Part shown: in pieces, positions 37,939 to 47,710 of the stretch
Layout of the letters: each line of letters begins with the position of its first letter
Numbering within the stretch: the first letter of the stretch is position 1
Origin: Alicycliphilus denitrificans K601
GTDB lineage: Bacteria; Pseudomonadota; Gammaproteobacteria; Burkholderiales; Burkholderiaceae_C
Direction: 5' to 3'
NCBI RefSeq assembly: GCF_000204645.1
Contig: NC_015422.1
Span: 4,558,501-4,622,500, forward strand
Length of the DNA: 64,000 nucleotides
Program-made: the position numbers and the translations under genes
Notes under the pieces: generated by a model
The model's input: only the letters and a program-made list of their open reading frames with translations
Told to the model about the DNA's origin: nothing
Databases searched by the model: none

Positions 37939-40767
37939 GTGAACATCCAATCCCTGAGACTCCCCTGGCCCCGAACGCTCCAAAGCAAGGCGCGGTGGGC
38001 AGTGCTGTTGGTCTCCCTGCTGGCGCTGGGCAACGTGCTGACCATGCAGCTGCTGCTGCGCCAGTCCGACAACCTCGCCGCCACCATGAACCTGGCCGGG
38101 AAGATGCGCATGCTCGGCCAGCGCATAGCGCTCGAAGCCCTGGCCGAGCAGCGGCACCCCGATGACTCCTGGCCCACGCCCCGGGAGCGCTACGCCACCT
38201 TCGAGTCCACCTACGCCGCCCTGCGCGACGGCGGCAGCGCCTACGGGCTGGAGGTGCAGCCGCTGGACGCCCGCCTGCAGCCCGCGCTGCAAGCCCTGCA
38301 CGAGGGCTGGCTCCGCTACCGCCTGGCCATCGACGCCCTGCTCCTGGCGCCGCCCATGGCCAGCGCGCAAGTGATGTCGGTCATGGCGGCCAGCGAGCAC
38401 CTGCTGGCGCGCACGGAGGCCCTGATGGACCGCCTGGTGCAATTCGCCGACGACGCGCACCAGCGCGCGCTCATGAGCAGCCTGGCCCTGTTCGCCCTGG
38501 ACGTGCTGCTGCTCCTGCTGGGCTATGCGCTGCTGTCGCGCCGCGTGCTGCGGCCCATCCACGTCCTGACCCGGCAATGCCGCGAGATGGCGCTGGGCCG
38601 CTACGGCACGCGCACGCGCCTGTCCACCAGCGACGAGCTGGGCGAACTGGCGCGGGTGCTGGACCATTCGGCCGCGCACATCGCCCAGCTGCTGCAGGAC
38701 GTGGCGCAGGAGCGCTCCGCCCTGGCGCAGATGCAGGCCATGTTCAACGGCCTGGCGGAGAACACCGTGGCGGGCATCTACATGCTCGATGAGTCCGGCC
38801 GCATCATCTACGCCAACGAGCAGCTGGCGCAGATACTGGGCTACGGGCGCGCGCAGCTGTCCGACCGCTTCCCCATGGAGCGGCTTTTTCCGCCGCCGGC
38901 CCGCGCCGCGGCGCACCAGCACAGCGCGCGCCATGAAAGAAGCGCGCTGCGCGCCGACGGCTCGAAGATAGAGATCGAGATCTTCGGCTCGGCCATGACG
39001 TTCCAGGGCAGGCCCGCCGTCATCGGCCTGGTGATGGACATCACCGAGCGCAAGCGCGCCGAGATGTCCGCCCGCCGCGCCGCCCTGGTCTACCAGCACA
39101 CCTCCGAGGCCATGGTGGTGACCGACGCCCAGGGCGTGGTGCAGGACATCAACCCGGCATTCACCGCCATCACCGGCTACGAGGCCGCGGACATCCTCGG
39201 CCGGCGCATGAACGTGCTCAGCTCGGGCCGCCAGGACCGCGCCTTCTACGAGGCCCTGTGGACCAGCCTGAGGGAGACGGGCAGCTGGAGCGGCGACATG
39301 AGGAACCGCCGCAAGAACGGCGAGGAGTTCGTCGAGCGCCTGACCATCAGCACCTCGTACAACGAGGACGGCAGCGTCCACAGCCACATCGGCCTGTTCG
39401 CCGACGTGACCGAGGCGCGCCGGCGCGAGGCCTCGATCTGGCGCCAGGCGCACTACGACCACCTGACCCAGCTGCCCAACCGGCAGATGTTCCAGCAGGA
39501 CCTGCAGCGCAGCATGGACAGCGCGCGCGCCAGCGACCTGCCCCTTGCGCTGGTGTTCCTGGACCTGGACTACTTCAAGGAGGTCAACGACACCTTCGGC
39601 CACGACATGGGCGACGAGCTGCTGCGCCAGGTGGCGCGCCGCCTGCAGTCCTGCGTGCGCAGCAGCGACCAGGTGGCGCGCCTGGGCGGCGACGAGTTCA
39701 CGCTGATACTGCGCGACCTCAAGCGCCTGGAGGACGCCCCCGCCATCTGCCGCAAGGTGCTGCACGCCGTGGCCCAGCCCTACGAGCTGTCCGGCAGCAC
39801 GGTGCATGTCTCCGTCAGCGCCGGGGTGACGTTCTACCCGCGCGACGGCGACGACGGCGTCACGCTGCTCAAGCACGCCGACCTGGCCATGTACGCCGCC
39901 AAGGAGCAGGGGCGCAACCAGTTCTGCGAGTTCGCGCCCACCATGGAGCAGGAGGCGCAGAACCGCCGCCTGCTGCTGCGCGACCTGCAGCAGGGCCTGG
40001 ACGAGGGCGAGTTCGCGCTGCACTACCAGCCGATCGTGGAAATGCGCAGCGGGCGCACCGTCAAGGCCGAGGCGCTGCTGCGCTGGAACCAGCCCGTGCG
40101 CGGCATGGTCAGCCCGGCCGACTTCATCGCGCTGGCCGAGGAGTCGGGCCTGATCGTGCCCCTGGGCGACTGGGTGATGCGCGAGGCCGCGTGCCAGCTG
40201 GCGCAGTGGCGCGAGGAGATCGCGCCCGCGTTCAGGCTCAGCGTCAACGTCTCGCCCGTGCAGCTCAATTCGAGCGGGCACTGCGTGCAGGCCTGGGTGG
40301 CGCACCTGCAGGACCTGTCGCTCCCCGGCTCGGCGCTGGTGGCGGAGATCACCGAACGCGTGCTGCTGGAGGCCGACAAGGACACCGACGCCCGGCTGCA
40401 GACCCTGCAGGGCGCGGGCATACAGCTGGCGCTCGACGACTTCGGCACCGGCTACTCATCGCTGTCCTACCTCAAGCGCTTCGACATCGACTACATCAAG
40501 ATAGACCGCAGCTTCGTCAGCCTGCTGAGCCAGGGCAACGAGGACGCCACGCTGTGCCAGGCCATCATCGCCATGGCGCACCAGCTGGGCATATGCGTGG
40601 TGGCCGAAGGGGTGGAGACGCGCGAGCAGCACGACATCCTGCAGCGGGCCGGCTGCGACTACGGCCAGGGGTACTGGTACGGCAGGCCCATGCCCGCGCA
40701 GGAGCTCACCGAGCGGCTGCGTGCCCAGCACCGCGCGCCGCAGCCAGCTCCGGCAGAGCATGGATGA
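37939..40767 (+). CDS. Membrane PAS-GGDEF-EAL cyclic-di-GMP protein
   Basis: 942 residues. TM1 at about 19-36 precedes a PilJ/NarX-like periplasmic sensor (NLAGKMRMLGQRIALEAL), then TM2 near 178-198, HAMP, two PAS domains (about 265-365 and 375-490), GGDEF and EAL. The synthase motif GGDEF is at 583-587 with the inhibitory RxxD site (RSSD) five residues upstream. The phosphodiesterase motif EAL is at 711-713, with DDFGTGYSSLSYLKRF and EGVETREQ intact. Both activities could be functional. The GTG start lies just after a terminator and lacks a visible Shine-Dalgarno; a later start would lose TM1. The 3' end overlaps gph by 62 nt, convergently. Confidence 0.93.
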   Translation: MNIQSLRLPWPRTLQSKARWAVLLVSLLALGNVLTMQLLLRQSDNLAATMNLAGKMRMLGQRIALEALAEQRHPDDSWPTPRERYATFESTYAALRDGGSAYGLEVQPLDARLQPALQALHEGWLRYRLAIDALLLAPPMASAQVMSVMAASEHLLARTEALMDRLVQFADDAHQRALMSSLALFALDVLLLLLGYALLSRRVLRPIHVLTRQCREMALGRYGTRTRLSTSDELGELARVLDHSAAHIAQLLQDVAQERSALAQMQAMFNGLAENTVAGIYMLDESGRIIYANEQLAQILGYGRAQLSDRFPMERLFPPPARAAAHQHSARHERSALRADGSKIEIEIFGSAMTFQGRPAVIGLVMDITERKRAEMSARRAALVYQHTSEAMVVTDAQGVVQDINPAFTAITGYEAADILGRRMNVLSSGRQDRAFYEALWTSLRETGSWSGDMRNRRKNGEEFVERLTISTSYNEDGSVHSHIGLFADVTEARRREASIWRQAHYDHLTQLPNRQMFQQDLQRSMDSARASDLPLALVFLDLDYFKEVNDTFGHDMGDELLRQVARRLQSCVRSSDQVARLGGDEFTLILRDLKRLEDAPAICRKVLHAVAQPYELSGSTVHVSVSAGVTFYPRDGDDGVTLLKHADLAMYAAKEQGRNQFCEFAPTMEQEAQNRRLLLRDLQQGLDEGEFALHYQPIVEMRSGRTVKAEALLRWNQPVRGMVSPADFIALAEESGLIVPLGDWVMREAACQLAQWREEIAPAFRLSVNVSPVQLNSSGHCVQAWVAHLQDLSLPGSALVAEITERVLLEADKDTDARLQTLQGAGIQLALDDFGTGYSSLSYLKRFDIDYIKIDRSFVSLLSQGNEDATLCQAIIAMAHQLGICVVAEGVETREQHDILQRAGCDYGQGYWYGRPMPAQELTERLRAQHRAPQPAPAEHG

Positions 40768-41458
40768 AGCCGTCCGCGTCCACCGCCTGCACCGGCTGGC
40801 CATGGTTGTAGCCATAGGTCACGAGCACCACGGGGCAGCCCGCGTCGCGCGCGGCCTGGGCGTCGTTGCTCGAATCGCCCACCATGAGCGTGCGCGCGGG
40901 CGCCGTGCCCAGCGCCTCGCAGGCCTTCTGCAGCGGCAGCGGGTCGGGCTTCTTGCGCGCGAAGGCGTCGCCGCCGAACACATGGTCGAAGAAGCCCTCC
41001 AGCCCCTTGGCGCGCAGCAGCGGGCGCGCGAAGGCCGTGGGCTTGTTGGTCAGGCAGGCCAGGGCCAGGCCCGCGCCGCGCAGCGCCTGCAGGCCCTCCG
41101 CCACGCCGGGGTAGAGGGTGGCGAACTGGCCGTTGATGGCCAGGTAGTGGTGTTCGTAGCGCTCCCAGGCACGGGGGTACAGCGCCTCCACCTTTGCTTC
41201 TATTTCAATAGCTGCTGACGCTTGTCCATCGGGCGTTAGGACCTGTTTCAGCACCGAACGCAGCAGGTGCTCGGAGCCCTTGCCCACCATGCGCGCTATC
41301 TGCGCGGGCGCGATGGCCGGCAGTTGCAGGTCGCGCAGCATGCGGCCCAGCGCCTCGGCAAAGTCGCCCAGCGTGTCCACCATGGTGCCGTCCAGGTCCA
41401 CGATCGCCGCATCGGTGCGCGCCAGCAGCGCGGCCAGGCGGTCTTGCTCCATCACCAT
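40706..41458 (-). CDS. gph: Phosphoglycolate phosphatase (HAD family) with an inserted repeat
   Basis: Dephosphorylates 2-phosphoglycolate arising from DNA repair. It is 250 residues from the ATG at 41458 (AAGGA ribosome site, 7 nt). HAD motif I is VDLDGTMVDT, motif II CLTNKP, motif III KKPDPLPLQKA and motif IV VGDSSNDAQAARDAG. Between SVLK and ALYPRAWERYEHHYL the segment QVLTPDGQASAAIEIEAKVE is encoded by a copy of the dispersed repeat. It adds roughly 15-20 residues in frame to the cap domain. The core motifs are intact, so activity is likely kept. Gene order rpe-gph-trpE is normally tight; here other genes intervene. Confidence 0.92.
   Translation of the reverse strand: MVMEQDRLAALLARTDAAIVDLDGTMVDTLGDFAEALGRMLRDLQLPAIAPAQIARMVGKGSEHLLRSVLKQVLTPDGQASAAIEIEAKVEALYPRAWERYEHHYLAINGQFATLYPGVAEGLQALRGAGLALACLTNKPTAFARPLLRAKGLEGFFDHVFGGDAFARKKPDPLPLQKACEALGTAPARTLMVGDSSNDAQAARDAGCPVVLVTYGYNHGQPVQAVDADGFIHALPELAAARGAGHAAAR
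41202..41255 (+). repeat. Dispersed repeat inserted in frame within gph
   Basis: The plus strand reads TTTCAATAGCTGCTGACGCT, then TGTCCATCGGGCG and TTAGGACCTGTTTCAGCACC. From ATAGCTGC onward it matches the thiL copy at about two-thirds of 52 positions. gph reads it antisense to the orientation used in thiL, and both are open frames. Confidence 0.7.
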
Positions 41459-41646
41459 CGAAAAATCCTTGTCCTGCATGCGAAGGGCGCGCCCGGCGGG
41501 CACGCGGCGCGCGCAGTGTAATGCCGCCCCCCGCCCTGTGCGCACAGTCCGACAAGCCCGGGCGCCGGCTGCGGACATACGCTCCGCGCGATGCCGCCTA
41601 TGCTGGGGCTTTTTCCATCCTGCGCATTCTCCCCAGGAGGTGTTAC

Positions 41647-42021
41647 ATGCACATCCACCGTTTCACCCTGCTGGCGCCTGCGGCCGCGCTGCTGTGCGCC
41701 GCCGCCGCGCAGGCGGCCACCAGCGTCCATGACCAGTACCGCGCGGACCGCGCCGCCTGCGCCAGCGAGCCCGCCGAAAGCCGCGCCGCCTGCATTCGCG
41801 AGGCCGGGGCCGCGGCCCAGGCCGCGCGCCAGGGCGGGCTGAGCAGTTCCGACGCCAGTACCTACGAGAACAACGCCCTGGCGCGCTGCGACGCGTTCAA
41901 GACGCCCGAGGACAAGTCCGACTGCATCGCCCGCATGGGCAGCAAGGCCACCGTGCAGGGCTCGGTCGATGGTGGCGGCCTGCTGCGCGAATCGGTCAGG
42001 ACCTACACGGTCGAGCCATGA
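41647..42021 (+). CDS. Small secreted cysteine-containing protein
   Basis: 124 residues from the ATG at 41647, preceded by a near-perfect AGGAGGTG ribosome site. A Sec signal (MHIHRFTLLAPAAALLCAAAAQA) is cut around AQA/A. The mature part is Ala/Ser-rich with four Cys (RAACASEPAESRAACIREAG, RCDAF, DCIARMG) that could form two disulfides in the periplasm. The role is unknown. It sits alone between gph and rpe on the opposite strand. Confidence 0.75.
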   Translation: MHIHRFTLLAPAAALLCAAAAQAATSVHDQYRADRAACASEPAESRAACIREAGAAAQAARQGGLSSSDASTYENNALARCDAFKTPEDKSDCIARMGSKATVQGSVDGGGLLRESVRTYTVEP

Positions 42022-42037
42022 CGCGCGGCGCCGGCGG

Positions 42038-42718
42038 TCACGCCAGCGCCGCGCGCATGGCGTCGATGACGGCCTTGTAGTCGGGCTTGCCGAAGATGGC
42101 GCTGCCGGCCACGAAGGTGTCGGCGCCCGCGTCGGCCACGCGGCGGATGTTGTCGGTCTTGATGCCGCCATCGACCTCCAGGCGGATGTCCTTGCCCGAG
42201 GCCTCGATGCGCTTCCTGGCCGCCTCGATCTTGCGCAGCGTGCTGTCGATGAAGCCTTGCCCGCCGAAGCCGGGGTTGACGCTCATGAGCAGGATCAGGT
42301 CGATGTCCTCGATCACCCAGTCCAGCACGTCCAGCGGCATGGCCGGGTTGAAGGTCAGGCCGGCCTTGCAGCCCCGGGCCTTGATCGCCTGGATGCTGCG
42401 GTGCACGTGCGCCGAGGCGTCGGGGTGGAAGCTGATCAGGTCGGCGCCGGCCTGGGCGAAGGCCTCGGCCAGCGCGTCCACGGGCTGCACCATGAGGTGC
42501 ACGTCGATGGGCACGCTCTGGCCGCCCGGCGTGACGGCATGGGGCTTCAAGGCCTGGCAGACCATGGGGCCGAAGGTCAGGTTGGGCACGTAATGGTTGT
42601 CCATCACGTCGAAGTGGATCCAGTCGGCGCCGGCGGCGATCACGCTGCGCACTTCCTCGCCCAGGCGGGCGAAGTCGGCGGACAGGATGGAGGGGGCGAT
42701 GCGGTAGGTGCGGCTCAT
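42038..42718 (-). CDS. rpe: Ribulose-phosphate 3-epimerase
   Basis: Interconverts ribulose-5-phosphate and xylulose-5-phosphate in the pentose phosphate/Calvin pathways. It is a 226-residue TIM barrel starting [20 protein letters not shown]. Metal and catalytic segments [37 protein letters not shown] and LEVDGGIK are present. It is divergent from apaG with 48 nt between. Confidence 0.97.
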   Translation of the reverse strand: MSRTYRIAPSILSADFARLGEEVRSVIAAGADWIHFDVMDNHYVPNLTFGPMVCQALKPHAVTPGGQSVPIDVHLMVQPVDALAEAFAQAGADLISFHPDASAHVHRSIQAIKARGCKAGLTFNPAMPLDVLDWVIEDIDLILLMSVNPGFGGQGFIDSTLRKIEAARKRIEASGKDIRLEVDGGIKTDNIRRVADAGADTFVAGSAIFGKPDYKAVIDAMRAALA

Positions 42719-42766
42719 GCCCGCGATTGTCGCAGCAGCGCCATCCGGGCCGCTACCATTGCGGCC

Positions 42767-43174
42767 ATGCCGAAGTACCAGTTCCAGGCCGAGGTGCAGC
42801 CCCGGTACCTGCCCGAGCAGTCCTCCCCCGCGGACGGCGTGTATGGCTTTGCCTACACCATCACCATCACGAACACCGGCGACGTCAGCGCGCAGCTGAT
42901 CTCGCGCCACTGGATCATCTGCGACGCGAACGGCCATGTGCAGGAGGTCAAGGGCCTGGGCGTGGTCGGCCAGCAGCCGCTGCTCCGACCCGGCGAGTCC
43001 TTCGAGTACACCAGCGGCTGCCGCCTGCGCACGGCCAGCGGCAGCATGCACGGCAGCTACTTCTGCGTGGCCGAGGACGGCGAGCCGTTCACCTGCCCCG
43101 TCGCCCTGTTCGTGCTCGAAGCCATGTCGCCGCAGACCCCCGGCGAGCCGTTTTCGTCCCGGGTGCTGCATTGA
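42767..43174 (+). CDS. apaG: ApaG domain protein
   Basis: 135 residues, DUF525/ApaG beta-sandwich fold: [29 protein letters not shown], then [28 protein letters not shown] and GSMHGSY. In enterobacteria ApaG is linked to diadenosine-polyphosphate control and Mg/Co resistance; the biochemical role is unsettled. It overlaps the next gene by 4 nt (TTGA). Confidence 0.95.
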   Translation: MPKYQFQAEVQPRYLPEQSSPADGVYGFAYTITITNTGDVSAQLISRHWIICDANGHVQEVKGLGVVGQQPLLRPGESFEYTSGCRLRTASGSMHGSYFCVAEDGEPFTCPVALFVLEAMSPQTPGEPFSSRVLH

Positions 43175-45159
43175 GCCGCAAGACCCCTGACCTGGCGCGC
43201 CTGCTGGCCGCCCTAGACCCCACGGCGCCCCTGGCGCAGCGCCACCTGCAGCTCATCGCCCTGCTGGGCTGGGTGCGCGGCGACGGCAGCGCCGTGGAAG
43301 CGGCCACGGGCCGCGTGGCCCTGCTGGTGGAGGCCGCCGAGCGCGCGCCCGACGTGCGGGCGCGGCTGCAGGCCTGGTGGGCCGCGCTCACGCAGCACCT
43401 GGACATCACCACGCTGCTGGCCGACTTCGGCTTCGCGCAGCGCACGTCCATGGCCAGCGAGCTGGCCGAGCGCATGCGCTACAAGCTGCTGCCCGCCAAC
43501 CCCGACACCGTGGACGCTTCCGAGCTGTTCATGCTGGCCCTGCCCCACGAGTTCGACGCGCGCTGGCTGGCCGCGCTCGACGAGGCCCTGCTCGCGCGCC
43601 TGCTGGCCGTGCTGCTGCCCGCGCGGGACGAGGACGACGGCAGCGCCAACCACTGGCAGCGCGCGCTGCTCGACGCCATCGCCTACTGCGCGGGCCAGAT
43701 CCTCGCGACCGGCTTCGCGCCCGAGCTGCGCCTGCGCATGAGCGAGGCGGCGCGCGAGGAGCAGCCCTTTCACGCGCTGCTGCGCGACGCCGAGAGCCTG
43801 CGCGTGGAGGTGCTGCACCCGCTGCGCACGCAGGACCGGCTGCAGCAGGCCGTGCAGGGCCTGCGCGAGCGCCTGGACGCCTGCCGCGCCGCCGTCAATA
43901 CCGTGTACGCGCATTTCGAGGACAACGGCATCTCGGTGGGTCTGGTGTTCCGCCTGCGCCAGCTGCGCGAGCGCATCCTGCGCGTGCGCGAACTGCTCGA
44001 ATGCCTGCTCTCGCCGCGCCCCGCCGCGGCCGCGGTGCAGCTCATGTCGCACCTGGTCACCGTTGGGCGCGTGCGCCGCAGCGTGCGCGCGCTGGTGGCG
44101 ACCAACTCGTCGCTGCTGGCGGCCAAGGTGGCCGAGCGCAGCGCCGAGACGGGCGAGCACTACATCACCCGCACGGGCGGCGAATACCTGGCCATGGTGC
44201 GCCAGGCCGCCGGCGGCGGCCTGGTCATGGCGTTCACCACGCTGATCAAGTTCGGCCTGTACGCGCTGGCGCTGTCGGCCTTCTGGGGCGGCTTCATGGC
44301 GGGCGTGAACTACGCGGCGAGCTTCGTGCTGATCCAGCTGCTGCACTTCACGGTGGCGACCAAGCAGCCAGCCATGACCGCGCCGGCCATGGCGGCCAAG
44401 CTCAAGGACCTCGGCGAGGACGAGTCGGTGGAATCCTTCGTGGACGAGGTCGCGCACCTGGTGCGCTCGCAGGCGGCCGCCGTGCTGGGCAACGTGCTGC
44501 TGGTGTTCCCGGGCGCCCTGGCCCTGGCGCTGCTCATCGCCCAGGTGCTGGGCCGGCCGGCCATAGACGCGCAGCACGCCGTGCATACGCTCGACGCGCT
44601 GCACCTGCTCGGCCCCTCGGTGCTGTTCGCCGCCTTCACCGGCGTGCTGCTGTTCGCCTCCAGCATCCTCGCCGGCTGGGTGGAGAACTGGTTCGTGCTG
44701 CACCGGCTGGACTCGGCCATACGCTACAACCCGCGCATCACCGCCGCCCTGGGCCGGCGGCGCGCCGAGCGCTGGGCGCGCTTCCTGCGCGGCAACATCT
44801 CGGGCCTGGCGGCGAACATCTCGCTGGGCTTCATGCTGGGGCTGGCGCCGGCGTTCGCCGCCTTCTTCGGCCTGGGGCTGGAGGTGCGCCACGTGACGCT
44901 GACCACGGGCCAGATCGGCGTGGCCGCCGCCACGCTGGGCCTGGATGCGCTGCACCTGCCCGCGTTCTGGTGGGCCGTGGCCCTGGTGCCGTTCAACGGC
45001 GCGCTCAACGTCATCGTCAGCTTCTACCTGGCCTTCCGCCTGGCCCTGCGCGCGCACAACGTGGGCCGCGTGGACCGCAAGCGCATCTACCGCGCGCTGC
45101 GCAGGCGCTGGCGCAGCGCGCCGCTGGGCTTTTTCCTGCCCCCGCGGCGCAGCATCTGA
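43171..45159 (+). CDS. Gcr-type 'site-specific recombinase' membrane protein
   Basis: 662 residues from a TTG start overlapping the apaG stop. It is related to proteins annotated as gonococcal-type site-specific recombinase (Gcr). The N-terminal 330 residues are soluble and helical. The C-terminal half has several membrane segments ([82 protein letters not shown]). No tyrosine or serine recombinase motif is visible, so the inherited name is doubtful. Coupling to apaG is the main context. Confidence 0.75.
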   Translation: MSRKTPDLARLLAALDPTAPLAQRHLQLIALLGWVRGDGSAVEAATGRVALLVEAAERAPDVRARLQAWWAALTQHLDITTLLADFGFAQRTSMASELAERMRYKLLPANPDTVDASELFMLALPHEFDARWLAALDEALLARLLAVLLPARDEDDGSANHWQRALLDAIAYCAGQILATGFAPELRLRMSEAAREEQPFHALLRDAESLRVEVLHPLRTQDRLQQAVQGLRERLDACRAAVNTVYAHFEDNGISVGLVFRLRQLRERILRVRELLECLLSPRPAAAAVQLMSHLVTVGRVRRSVRALVATNSSLLAAKVAERSAETGEHYITRTGGEYLAMVRQAAGGGLVMAFTTLIKFGLYALALSAFWGGFMAGVNYAASFVLIQLLHFTVATKQPAMTAPAMAAKLKDLGEDESVESFVDEVAHLVRSQAAAVLGNVLLVFPGALALALLIAQVLGRPAIDAQHAVHTLDALHLLGPSVLFAAFTGVLLFASSILAGWVENWFVLHRLDSAIRYNPRITAALGRRRAERWARFLRGNISGLAANISLGFMLGLAPAFAAFFGLGLEVRHVTLTTGQIGVAAATLGLDALHLPAFWWAVALVPFNGALNVIVSFYLAFRLALRAHNVGRVDRKRIYRALRRRWRSAPLGFFLPPRRSI

Positions 45160-45328
45160 TAAGGTGCCCGCGGCGCCCCGCCTTGCGCACCGTCCTACAG
45201 GGACCGCCGCGGGTCCGCAGATACAGTCGGTAAAAAGACCGTGGAAAGGCGCCGCCGGGCGCCGCGGCGCCGGACACGGCGCAGACATGCAGCGGGCCCG
45301 GCCCGCACGAACAGAAGGACACGCAACA

Positions 45329-46594
45329 ATGAACGAGCTGATGAGCTTCTGGGCGCAGTGGCTGCGCCCATCGGCAGGGCTGCCCACGGTGCAGTGGGCG
45401 CTGCTGCTGGCGGTGGCCACGGTGGCGGGCTATCTGGTGCAGCGCCACAGCGGCCTGCCCAAGGTGGTGGGCTACTCGCTGGTGGGCACCATCGTCGGCC
45501 TGGCGGGCTTCGAGGGCGCCGTCTGGCCGCTGCAGGGCATCGGCCTGTTCCTGGTGGAGCTGGCCGTGGCCGTGGTGCTGTTCGAGGCCGGCGGGCGCAT
45601 TCCGCTGCGCTGGTTCCGCCACAACCCCATGGTGCTGGTGCAGAGCATCGCCGAATCGGTGCTGACCTATTTCTCCGTGTACTGGGTCATGCTGTGGTTC
45701 GACGTGCCCGCGCACGCCGCCGGCCCCCTGGCGATCGTGGCGCTGGCCGCGTCGCCGGCCGTGCTCACGCGCGTGGTGAGCGACACGCGCGCCGCCGGCC
45801 CCGTGACCGAGCGCGCCATCGTGCTGGCCACGCTGTCGTCGCTGTACGCGCTGGCGCTGGGCAGCGCCCAGGCCGGGCTCATACAGCGCCCCGCCACGAG
45901 CCTGCTGGGCCAGGTGTATCCGGTGCTGGTGGTGCTGGGCGTGTCCGTCGCCGTGGGCGCGCTGCTGTCGCTGCTGATGCGCCTGGCGCTGCGCGTGATG
46001 AGCCCGACGAGCGAGAACACCGCCATCCTGCTGCTGGCGCTGATCGCGGCCAGCACCGTCGTCGCGGCCCACATGGGCGGCTCGGCGCCGCTGGCCGCGC
46101 TGCTGGGCGGCATGCTGCTCAAGCAGCTGCACCCGCGCCCCTGGGCCTGGCCGCGGCAGATGGGCACGGCCTCGTCGCTGCTCACCATGCTGATGTTCGT
46201 GCTCGTCTCCACCGTGGCGGCCCAGGGCGAATGGAACGCCCCCGTGGCCACCAGCGTGGTGGCGCTGATCCTGGTGCGCCTGCTGGCCAAGGCCGTGGGC
46301 GTGGGCGTGGGCAACGTGGGCAGCGGCGCGAGCTGGCGCCAGGCGTTCTGGGTGGGCTGCGCGATGACGCCCATGTCGGCCATCGCGCTGCTCGTGGCCT
46401 CGCAGTTCGTGGTGGCGTCGAGCACCACGGGCGAGCTGATCGCGCGCATCGCCCTGCCCGCCATCCTGGTGATGGAGATGCTGGGCGCCGTGATCGCCAC
46501 CTACGCCATCTACCGCGCCGGGGAGAGCGCCAAGCCCTGGCCGCCGCAGGCCGAGCGCGGCGGCAACACTGGAGAGAGCAGCCGTGAGTCTTGA
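45329..46594 (+). CDS. Cation:proton antiporter (CPA2/KefB-type membrane domain)
   Basis: 421 residues, almost entirely membrane helices of the Na+/H+ exchanger fold, with a helix-breaking motif in [23 protein letters not shown] and SMAIALL-type segments near the end ([17 protein letters not shown]). No TrkA-N nucleotide-binding tail is present, unlike KefB/KefC. The ion is not predictable. The ATG at 45329 has AGAAGGAC upstream; the 169-nt gap before it is GC-rich with hairpins but no gene. It overlaps ybdK by 11 nt. Confidence 0.85.
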   Translation: MNELMSFWAQWLRPSAGLPTVQWALLLAVATVAGYLVQRHSGLPKVVGYSLVGTIVGLAGFEGAVWPLQGIGLFLVELAVAVVLFEAGGRIPLRWFRHNPMVLVQSIAESVLTYFSVYWVMLWFDVPAHAAGPLAIVALAASPAVLTRVVSDTRAAGPVTERAIVLATLSSLYALALGSAQAGLIQRPATSLLGQVYPVLVVLGVSVAVGALLSLLMRLALRVMSPTSENTAILLLALIAASTVVAAHMGGSAPLAALLGGMLLKQLHPRPWAWPRQMGTASSLLTMLMFVLVSTVAAQGEWNAPVATSVVALILVRLLAKAVGVGVGNVGSGASWRQAFWVGCAMTPMSAIALLVASQFVVASSTTGELIARIALPAILVMEMLGAVIATYAIYRAGESAKPWPPQAERGGNTGESSRES

Positions 46595-47708
46595 AGCCTT
46601 CCACCATTCCGAACCGCTGACCCTGGGCGTGGAGCTGGAGCTGCAGCTCGTCAACACGCACGACTACGATCTCGCGCCCTACGCCGAGGACATGCTACGC
46701 CTGATGCACAAGACGCCGCTGCCCGGCAGCGTGGTGCCCGAGATGACGAACAGCATGATCGAGATCTCCACCGGCGTGTGCCACAGCAGCAGCGAGGTGC
46801 TGGGCCAGCTCACGCAGATCCGCGACGCGCTGGTCAAGAGCGCCGACAAGCTCAACATCGCCGTGGTCGGCGGCGGCACGCACCCGTTCCAGCAGTGGCA
46901 CGAGCGGCGCATCTACGACAAGCCGCGCTTCCAGGAGCTGTCGCAGCTGTACGGCTACCTGTCCAAGCAGTTCACCATCTTCGGCCAGCACGTGCACATC
47001 GGCTGCCCCGACGCCGACGCGGCCCTGCTGATGCTGCACCGCATGAGCCGCTACATCCCGCACTGCATCGCGCTGTCGGCCTCCAGCCCCTACGTGCAGG
47101 GGCAGGACACGGCCTTCGACTCGGCGCGGCTCAACTCGGTGTTCGCGTTCCCGCTGTCGGGCCGCGCGCCCTGCGTGCTCACGTGGAGCGAATTCGAGCA
47201 GTACTTCGACAAGATGACGCACACCGGCGTCGTCAAGAGCATGAAGGACTTCTACTGGGACATCCGCCCCAAGCCCGAGTACGGCACCATCGAGATCCGC
47301 GTGTTCGACACCCCGCTCACCATAGAGCGCGCCGCGGCCCTCGCCGGCTTCGTGCAATCGCTGGCCGCGTGGTTCCTGGCCGAGCAGCCCTTCACGCCCT
47401 GCGAGGACGACTACCTCGTCTACACCTACAACCGCTTCCAGGCCTGCCGCTTCGGGCTGGACGCGGTCTACGTGGACCCGGCCACGGGCGCGCACATGCC
47501 GCTGCGCGAGCACATCCTGCAGACGCTGGACCACATCGCGCGCCACGCCGGCAGCCATGGCGCCTCGGGCGCGCTGCACATCCTGCGCGGCGAGACCGCG
47601 CTGGGCCAGAACGACGCCCGCTGGCTGCGCGAACGCCAGCGCGAGGAGCAGCTGCTGGCCGAGGTCAGCCGCCAGGCGGCGCTGCGCTTTCGGGGCCAGC
47701 CCCTCTGA
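46584..47708 (+). CDS. ybdK: YbdK-type carboxylate-amine ligase
   Basis: 374 residues of the GCS2 (glutamate-cysteine ligase-like) family, from a GTG start inside the end of the antiporter gene. The N-terminal [20 protein letters not shown] carries the family acidic metal/ATP site. [31 protein letters not shown] and [13 protein letters not shown] follow. E. coli YbdK has weak gamma-glutamylcysteine ligase activity; the true substrate is uncertain. Coupling to a cation antiporter is suggestive because KefB/KefC antiporters are controlled by glutathione (inference). Confidence 0.9.
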   Translation: MSLEAFHHSEPLTLGVELELQLVNTHDYDLAPYAEDMLRLMHKTPLPGSVVPEMTNSMIEISTGVCHSSSEVLGQLTQIRDALVKSADKLNIAVVGGGTHPFQQWHERRIYDKPRFQELSQLYGYLSKQFTIFGQHVHIGCPDADAALLMLHRMSRYIPHCIALSASSPYVQGQDTAFDSARLNSVFAFPLSGRAPCVLTWSEFEQYFDKMTHTGVVKSMKDFYWDIRPKPEYGTIEIRVFDTPLTIERAAALAGFVQSLAAWFLAEQPFTPCEDDYLVYTYNRFQACRFGLDAVYVDPATGAHMPLREHILQTLDHIARHAGSHGASGALHILRGETALGQNDARWLRERQREEQLLAEVSRQAALRFRGQPL

Positions 47709-47710
47709 CC

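Noticed and set aside
36178..40305. Very long minus-strand open frame (1375 codons) opposite the chemoreceptor and GGDEF/EAL genes
   Set aside because: The sense-strand proteins are clearly recognisable. The antisense frame is His/Gln/Ala/Gly/Arg-rich with no domain, the usual shadow of high third-position GC.
43213..45420. Minus-strand open frame of 735 codons opposite gcr
   Set aside because: Same GC-shadow character; it crosses the gcr stop and the following gap without any domain.
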